Assembly (NCBI RefSeq): GCF_021227995.1
Contig: NZ_CP089301.1
Coordinates: forward strand, 4,898,001-4,962,000
Direction of reading: 5' to 3'
From: Novosphingobium kaempferiae
GTDB lineage: Bacteria > Pseudomonadota > Alphaproteobacteria > Sphingomonadales > Sphingomonadaceae
DNA length: 64,000 nucleotides
This document shows, in pieces, positions 60,421-64,000 of the stretch. A model generated the notes under the pieces. It saw nothing but the letters and a program-made list of their open reading frames with translations. It was not told the DNA's origin and searched no databases. Each line of letters starts with the position of its first letter. Positions within the stretch are counted from its first letter, which is position 1. Made by a program: the position numbers and the translations under genes.

Positions 60421-61714
60421 GGCCTTCCCCCTTCCATTCGGGCCATTTCGTTTCACGCTCTCGGATGGCCTGTGCGGCCTGCTCCTCGAGATGCCAGGGC
60501 AGTTCCTCGAAGACGTCCTCGAACATGGTGTGGAACGGGTGGTGCAGGCCATGGCCCAGCACGCCGTTCTTCTCGGCTTCCTTGGTGGCCACCTTGACCT
60601 GTTCGACGAGTTCGCGGTCCATCGCCTCCTGCTGCTCCTCCGACCATTCGCCCAGCACGATCAGATGCTTCTTGAGGCGCATGATCGGGTCGCCCAACGG
60701 CCATTCCTCACGCTCCTGCGCGGAGCGATAGGCGCTGGGATCGTCCGAGGTGGAATGCCCCTCGGCCCGGTAGGTGAAGTGCTCGATCAGCGTCGGACCC
60801 TGGTTGGCGCGGGCACGGTCGGCGGCCCATTGCGACGCCGCATAGACCGCCAGTGCATCGTTGCCGTCTACGCGCAGGCCCGCGATGCCGTAACCCGCAG
60901 CGCGTGCCGCGAAGGTCGTGCGCTCCGCCCCGGCAAACCCGGAGAAGCTGGAGATCGCCCACTGGTTGTTGACGACGTTCAGCACCACCGGCGCGTTGTA
61001 GACCGCCGCGAAGGTCATCGCCGCGTGGAAGTCGCCTTCCGCACTCGATCCCTCGCCGACGAAGGCACTGGCGATGCGGGTGTCACCCTTGATCGCGCTC
61101 GCCATGGCCCAGCCGACGGCCTGCGGGAACTGCGTCGCAAGGTTGCCCGAGATGGTGAAGAAGCCGAAATCCCGCGCCGAATACATCACCGGCAGCTGGC
61201 GACCCTTCAGCTTGTCCGCACGGTTGGAGTAGATCTGGTTGACCATCTCGACCAGCGGATAACCGCGAGAGATCAGCACGCCCTGCTGGCGATAGGTCGG
61301 GAACACCATGTCGTCATGGGCAAGCGCATGGGCGTGGGCGACCGAGATCGCCTCCTCGCCGGTACACTTCATGTAGAAGCTGGTCTTGCCCTGCCGCTGC
61401 CCACGATACATGCGATCGTCGAAGGCGCGGGTCAGCGCCATCGTGCGCAACATGCGGCGCAGCGTCTCGGCGTCTAGTCCGGGGTTCCAGGGACCGACCG
61501 CTCGGTCGTCCTCGTCGAGAACGCGGATCATGTCGGTGGTCATCGGCCAGGTCTCGCTGGCCGGGCAATTCTCGTCCGGCCGGCCCAGTTGCCCGGCGGG
61601 CGGCACCGGCAGATGCGAGTAGTCGACAACGTCCCCCGGCCGATAGCGCGGCTCGGGGACGTAGAGTTCCAACGGCGGCAGATTACCGCGCGTTCGTGCC
61701 GTATTTTCGGCCAT
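60413..61714 (-). CDS. Branched-chain 2-oxoacid dehydrogenase E1 alpha subunit
   Basis: A 433-residue subunit with the thiamine-diphosphate motif around VGEGSSAEGDFHAAMTF and VVNNQWAIS. Other family marks are FPTYRQQGVLISRGYP, GNLATQFPQAVGWAMA and EHFTYRAEGHSTSDDPS, whose Ser/Thr residues form the phosphorylation-type loop of branched-chain enzymes. The ATG at 61714 has GGGAG 9 bp upstream; 61720 is an alternative. It leads the E1alpha-E1beta-E2 operon. An AT-rich stretch upstream (GTCATAATATTTC) may hold its promoter. Confidence 0.94.
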   Translation of the reverse strand: MAENTARTRGNLPPLELYVPEPRYRPGDVVDYSHLPVPPAGQLGRPDENCPASETWPMTTDMIRVLDEDDRAVGPWNPGLDAETLRRMLRTMALTRAFDDRMYRGQRQGKTSFYMKCTGEEAISVAHAHALAHDDMVFPTYRQQGVLISRGYPLVEMVNQIYSNRADKLKGRQLPVMYSARDFGFFTISGNLATQFPQAVGWAMASAIKGDTRIASAFVGEGSSAEGDFHAAMTFAAVYNAPVVLNVVNNQWAISSFSGFAGAERTTFAARAAGYGIAGLRVDGNDALAVYAASQWAADRARANQGPTLIEHFTYRAEGHSTSDDPSAYRSAQEREEWPLGDPIMRLKKHLIVLGEWSEEQQEAMDRELVEQVKVATKEAEKNGVLGHGLHHPFHTMFEDVFEELPWHLEEQAAQAIRERETKWPEWKGEGHD

Positions 61715-61807
61715 TTTCATGCTCTCCCGCCAAGGTCGGGCCGTAGGAACCTTGGGATGCAAAATTCTACGGTTAAGTCATAATATTTCAAACCTCAGCA
61801 ATGTCAA

Positions 61808-62764
61808 TCAGACCGCAACCGGCGCGGCGATATGCGCCTGGGGGGCATATCCGCAGACTTCGAAGTCCTCGATCCGATAGTCGAAGATCGAATCCGGATG
61901 CCTCGCAATCGCCATCGTGGCCACCCCGTCGGGCTCGCGCGAAAGCTGCTGTTCGACCAGTTCCGCGTGGTTGAGGTACAAGTGGACATCGCCACCCATC
62001 CAAACGGCCTCACCCGGCTCAAGGTTGCATTGCTGCGCCATCATCCGCGTCAGCAGCGCCAGCGACCACATGTTGAACGCGAAGCCGAGGCCGAGATCGC
62101 AGCTGCGCTGGTAGAGCAGACAGGACAGCCGCCCATCGGCCACATGGAACTGATAGGTCTTGTGGCATGGCGGCAAGGCCATCGAATCGAGTTCGGCGAC
62201 GTTCCAGCCCTCGATGATGTGACGACGGCTGCCGGGATTGGTCTTCAGACTCTCGACCACCTGCGCGACCTGATTGATGCCTGCACCACGCCGGAACAGG
62301 CCATCGCCCGCGGGCTCATAGGTATCCCAATCGACCCACTGCTTGCCGTAGACCGGTCCGAGATCACCCCACGCCTCGGCGAAGACCTCATCCCCGACGA
62401 TCCGTGCGGAGAAGTCCTTACGGCTGATCCCCTCTCCCGTCTCGCGGCGATAGCGGTCGAGCGGCCAGTCGGTCCAGATCTCCACGCCCTGCGCGCAGAG
62501 CGGGCGGATATTGGTATTGCCGGTCAGAAACCACAGCATCTCGCGCGTGGCGGTCTTCCAGTAGACGCGTTTGGTGGTGAGCAGCGGCATGGCACCGCCC
62601 GACAGATCGAAGCGGATCGTCGCGCCGAATACCGACCGCGTGCCGACGCCGGTCCGATCGACGCGCTCGTCGCCCTGCTCCCAGATGCGGCGCATGAGAT
62701 CGAGATACTGCCACTCCCAATGCGGGGCGACAGTTGAGGCGGCGTGGAGCGGCAGCGTGGTCAT
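61808..62764 (-). CDS. thyA: Thymidylate synthase
   Basis: A 318-residue enzyme making dTMP from dUMP with methylene-THF. Motifs: GDERVDRTGVGTRSVFG, WGDLGPVYGKQWVDW, nucleophile Cys200 in MALPPCHKTYQFHV, YQRSCDLGLGFAFN and a C-terminal IAAPVAV. It is longer than the 264-residue E. coli form because of an insertion before GPVYGKQW, a known variant. It is a separate unit from the dehydrogenase operon. Confidence 0.97.
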   Translation of the reverse strand: MTTLPLHAASTVAPHWEWQYLDLMRRIWEQGDERVDRTGVGTRSVFGATIRFDLSGGAMPLLTTKRVYWKTATREMLWFLTGNTNIRPLCAQGVEIWTDWPLDRYRRETGEGISRKDFSARIVGDEVFAEAWGDLGPVYGKQWVDWDTYEPAGDGLFRRGAGINQVAQVVESLKTNPGSRRHIIEGWNVAELDSMALPPCHKTYQFHVADGRLSCLLYQRSCDLGLGFAFNMWSLALLTRMMAQQCNLEPGEAVWMGGDVHLYLNHAELVEQQLSREPDGVATMAIARHPDSIFDYRIEDFEVCGYAPQAHIAAPVAV

Positions 62765-62943
62765 GCCGCACAATCTATCGTCGCAGCCAGGCTATCGGAA
62801 GTCTCCAACGCCGGTGCTCCCCAGCCCTGTCCCGACGAATTTCACGACGTTGAAGTTTTTCCGAAAAGCCCTCTTGCCACCCCCGGAGTCGCCCTATATA
62901 GGCGCCCTCCTGCCCGGGGCGGTCTTCGGATTGCCCCTCCGGT

Positions 62944-63020
62944 CGGGGAATAGCTCAGCCTGGTAGAGCACTGTCTTCGGGAGGCAGGGGCCGGAGGTTC
63001 GAATCCTCTTTCCCCGACCA
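62944..63020 (+). tRNA. tRNA-Pro (CGG)
   Basis: A 77-nt gene with encoded CCA. The acceptor stem CGGGGAA/TTCCCCG begins with the C1-G72 pair and A73 typical of tRNA-Pro. The anticodon arm CTGTC-TTCGGGA-GGCAG gives CGG, and the T loop reads GGTTCGAATCC. Confidence 0.96.
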
Positions 63021-63043
63021 TTTTACTCCTTGTGAGTAGGCGA

Positions 63044-63071
63044 GAACGGCGCGTCGCAAGACGCGCCGTTC
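63044..63071. terminator. GCAA-tetraloop hairpin, bidirectional terminator
   Basis: GAACGGCGCGTC (63044-63055) and its perfect complement (63060-63071) enclose a GCAA tetraloop of the stable GNRA type. It lies 24 bp after tRNA-Pro and 7 bp after the stop of the leftward GntR gene, so it can end both transcripts. T-runs are short (GTCGTTTC rightwards, TCGCCTAC leftwards). Confidence 0.7.
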
Positions 63072-63077
63072 GTCGTT

Positions 63078-63863
63078 TCAGCGTCCGGAAAAATAGCGCG
63101 AGCGCATTTCCGCCACCCTCGCCCGCGCATCCGCCACCGCTCGCTCCTCGATCGCCATCAGTACGTGCTCGATCGAGCCTTCCAGATGCATCCGCACCGC
63201 CGCTCGCGCCCGCACCGGATCGCGCGCCTTCAATGCTGCAAGAATCTCGACGTGCTGCTCCAGACTGTAGCGATAGTTGTGGTTGCGTGCCTCCTCCAGC
63301 ATCCGGCGACATTCGGGCGAGCGTGAACGCATGTCCCATAAGTCTCTCACGCCACGCTCGACCGCGGTGTTGCGGGTGGCCCGCGCCATCGTCATGTGAA
63401 AATCCGTCAGCGCAGCCTGCCAATCCTCGAACGTCCCGTCTTCGCGACGCATCTCCATAACCGCCGCGTCCAACCGCGCGAGTTCCTCGTCCGTGACATT
63501 TGCCGCTGCAAGCGAGGCTGCTTCGCCCTCGAATATCAGCCGCGCCTGTGCCAGTTCCATCGGCGTGACTTCGGCCGCCGAGCTAGGCTGCTCATCCTCC
63601 GGCAAGCGCAGCACGTAGGCGCCGGAACCGATCCTCACGTCGACCACGCCCATCACTTCGAGCGCCAGCAAGGCCTCACGCACGATCGGACGGCTCACGC
63701 CCATGATGACGGCAAGTTCGCGCTCCGCGGGCATGCGTGAGCCTACCGGATAGCGCCCTGCCCGCACATCCTCTACAATCCGCGCGGCCACTTTGCGATA
63801 GAGCCTTGGAGCATGTGCATCCGCCGGCCCGGCCTCATCGGCCTTCCCATTTTCCCCACCCAC
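63078..63863 (-). CDS. GntR-family regulator, FadR subfamily
   Basis: A protein of about 261 residues. The winged helix is YRKVAARIVEDVRAGRYPVG, SRMPAERELAVIMGVSRPIV and REALLALEVMGVVDVRIGSG. The C-terminal FCD ligand domain (ARLIFEGEAASLAAANVTDE, DFHMTMARATRN, EQHVEILAALKARDP) is helical and contains His residues that often bind metal. A GTG at 63863 is preferred because AGGAG lies 9 bp upstream; the GTG at 63869 is an alternative. Such regulators usually sense organic acids and repress neighbouring catabolic genes, which would be beyond the right edge. Confidence 0.88.
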   Translation of the reverse strand: MGGENGKADEAGPADAHAPRLYRKVAARIVEDVRAGRYPVGSRMPAERELAVIMGVSRPIVREALLALEVMGVVDVRIGSGAYVLRLPEDEQPSSAAEVTPMELAQARLIFEGEAASLAAANVTDEELARLDAAVMEMRREDGTFEDWQAALTDFHMTMARATRNTAVERGVRDLWDMRSRSPECRRMLEEARNHNYRYSLEQHVEILAALKARDPVRARAAVRMHLEGSIEHVLMAIEERAVADARARVAEMRSRYFSGR

Positions 63864-63908
63864 GGCCACTCTCCTGCGGTCCGACCGATTTTTCGGTTTT
63901 TGCCGGTC

Positions 63909-63918
63909 GGTCTTACCA
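63909..63918. promoter_or_regulatory. Candidate FadR-type operator
   Basis: GGTCTTACCA at 63909-63918 contains the dyad GGT-N3-ACC, close to the FadR-subfamily consensus TGGTnnnACCA. It is about 45 bp upstream of the GntR start and could serve autoregulation or control of genes to the right. The remaining sequence to 64000 shows no gene I can support. Confidence 0.4.
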
Positions 63919-64000
63919 GTGCGCGGGGTTTTCGGGCAATATGCGCTCCGCCACCGTCAAGTGACATTGCCGTCGCAGGCCTAGCCTGATCGCAGAAGCT

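Overview
The window is GC-rich, densely coding DNA, most likely from the chromosome of a sphingomonad alphaproteobacterium close to Novosphingobium or Sphingobium. The basis is the Caulobacter/Xanthomonas-type TonB receptor beside maltodextrin enzymes, an HWE-family kinase, zapA followed by 6S RNA and a formyltetrahydrofolate cyclo-ligase, DUF2842, and dispersed palindromes of a kind common in sphingomonads. I ran no database search, so the taxonomy is an inference.

Layout. 1-9.2 kb is a starch/maltodextrin locus: a LacI regulator cut by the left edge, a TonB-dependent receptor, a GH13 alpha-amylase, a GH13 alpha-glucosidase and a GH97 alpha-glucosidase. 9.6-12.6 kb holds three overlapping TadE/TadG-like genes. 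12.8-15.3 kb holds a hybrid HWE kinase with a candidate sigma-EcfG promoter, and a low-molecular-weight phosphatase. 15.4-30.7 kb is mostly household: GNAT, purC, an M16 protease, an isocitrate-lyase/PEP-mutase relative, gph, glmU, two TPR proteins, an AIM24-like protein, a VapBC-type toxin-antitoxin pair, glmS and a GGDEF-EAL protein.

30.7-46.4 kb looks accessory and is the most interesting part. It has four SDR dehydrogenases, a zinc-type alcohol dehydrogenase, an alkylsulfatase-like metallo-beta-lactamase protein, an AraC regulator, a sulfotransferase, a VOC protein, and a compact coenzyme F420 locus. The F420 genes form two divergent groups: cofE-cofD-fbiC leftwards, and F420:NADPH reductase-cofC-SDR-LLM oxidoreductase rightwards. 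Together they would make the deazaflavin cofactor, recycle it with NADP(H), and use it in at least one oxidoreductase. No dehydro-F420-0 reductase is visible, which raises the question of which F420 variant is made.

46.4-64 kb returns to core genes: thiE, a lipoprotein, the central-carbon set tkt-gap-MOSC-pgk with fba nearby, zapA-6S RNA-fau, two identical tRNA-Asp genes, a branched-chain 2-oxoacid dehydrogenase (E1alpha, E1beta, E2), thyA, tRNA-Pro and a FadR-type GntR regulator.

Four copies of a long palindrome, in which the two arms change together, are scattered through the window, three of them between convergent genes. A different repeat family lies in frame inside the E2 linker. I see no transposase, integrase, CRISPR array or rRNA.
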